Source: Rhodospirillaceae bacterium
GTDB lineage: Bacteria; Pseudomonadota; Alphaproteobacteria; Rhodospirillales; UBA2165
Direction of reading: 5' to 3'
NCBI GenBank assembly: GCA_947467145.1
Contig: CANIGJ010000005.1
Span: forward strand, 62,001 to 126,000
Length of the DNA stretch: 64,000 nt
Of the stretch, positions 63,599 to 64,000 are shown piece by piece. A model generated the notes under the pieces. It searched no databases. It was not told the origin of the DNA and was given only the letters and a program-made list of their open reading frames with translations. A program made the position numbers and the translations under genes. Numbering within the stretch: position 1 is the stretch's first letter; the number at the start of each line of letters is the position of its first letter.

Positions 63599-64000
63599 CT
63601 ATTTGACTTCGTAGACCTGCAGCTCGACCGAATCCGGATGACGGATGCCGTTGCCGACGCAGATGGTGCTGTTGAGCCAGGCGTAGCGCGGCGCCGCGGT
63701 CTCGAAAGTCGGCACCGTGCGGAAATAATAAAGTTTGGGATCGACGACCTCGCCCTTGGCCAGCCGCGCGATCACCTCGGCCGGGCCGTGGCGATAGCCC
63801 CAATTCTGAATATAGATCAGCGCCCCGTCGTCCGTCTGCAAGGTGTAGCGCGTATCGAGCTCCGCCGTGCCGTCGGCGCGCAGCACCTGCCAATCCGCGC
63901 CGCCGCCGAGAATCCGGCCCTTCATTTTAGGACCCGCAAATGTTCCCCCAGTGATGGGAATGACCCGCCGCCGCCCGGCCGGCGTGTCGCCGAATTCCAG
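63599..64000 (-). CDS. DUF3237 family protein (start beyond window)
   Basis: The frame runs open from the stop at 63599 through the window end; at least 133 residues are visible. The block RRVIPITGGTFAGPKMKGRI, then GGADWQVLRADGTAELDTRY and DGALIYIQNWGYRHG, match DUF3237, small beta-barrel proteins of unknown function of about 150 residues. An internal ATG at 63925 is not the start because the conserved sequence runs on upstream of it. Confidence 0.87.
   Translation of the reverse strand: MEFGDTPAGRRRVIPITGGTFAGPKMKGRILGGGADWQVLRADGTAELDTRYTLQTDDGALIYIQNWGYRHGPAEVIARLAKGEVVDPKLYYFRTVPTFETAAPRYAWLNSTICVGNGIRHPDSVELQVYEVK

Overview
The window looks like a chromosomal stretch from a GC-rich, flagellated alphaproteobacterium, probably Rhodospirillales or a near relative. 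This rests on gene content: a CckA hybrid kinase, a TrcR/DUF1013 regulator, DUF1192, two DUF465 and TIGR02444 proteins, COQ9 next to def and rpsU, a three-gene pntA1-pntA2-pntB transhydrogenase, and recA followed by alaS with a GTTC-N7-GTTC SOS box. The taxon is an inference. I see no rRNA, tRNA, CRISPR array, prophage or insertion sequence; most of the window reads as core genome with small accessory inserts.

Layout, left to right. 0-11 kb: a REP-like repeat, a family-5 ABC solute-binding protein, an AAA ATPase with a possible C-terminal helix-turn-helix and no visible partner, a divergent TetR/MFS pair sharing a double operator, an unrecognised all-helical protein, a three-gene energised envelope module (Pro/Ala-rich OmpA-like, MotA/TolQ-like, MotB-like), and a second MFS pump. 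11-19 kb: bL31, a membrane nucleotide cyclase, a gene-poor 470-bp stretch rich in palindromes and mini-transcripts, DUF1192, a methyltransferase-quinone oxidoreductase fusion, trcR, DUF465, TIGR02444 and phosphofructokinase. 19-33 kb: purE, COQ9-def, rpsU, pntAB, pepF-aarF, an acyl-CoA ligase, an AEC carrier and pyruvate kinase. 33-42 kb: an ECF sigma/anti-sigma pair and a recA-alaS-moxR-VWA run on the minus strand. 42-54 kb: a Bug-type binding protein, an amidohydrolase and a MetE-like gene broken by an in-frame stop; a TetR/DUF2306 pair; a SulP transporter with a cyclic-nucleotide domain; a second MetE-like protein with a histone-H1-like tail; a 26-residue ORF with a complete anti-Shine-Dalgarno match; and a lipoprotein hydrolase starting at a G11 tract. 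52-64 kb, all minus strand: flgB-flgC-fliE-fliQ-fliR-flhB, then cckA followed by four tightly overlapping genes (TPR-SGNH protein, small membrane protein, SpoU methylase, TPR-PRMT-like methyltransferase), plus a nucleoside transporter and a DUF3237 gene cut by the window end.

Working links. CckA normally feeds CtrA. One perfect CtrA-type site (TTAA-N7-TTAAC, 13830-13845) precedes a tiny ORF and one near match lies upstream of flgB, so cell cycle and flagellar assembly may be tied together here. pfkA and pyk place two irreversible glycolytic steps in the window.

There is no single obvious new multi-gene system. The best leads are the mini-transcripts (13480-13860 and 50650-50830), the genes overlapping downstream of cckA, the partnerless AAA ATPase and the altered MetE-like genes. 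Several small genes were read directly from the sequence (11521-11700, 13767-13814, 16805-16972, 45365-45538, 50672-50752, 54134-54310).
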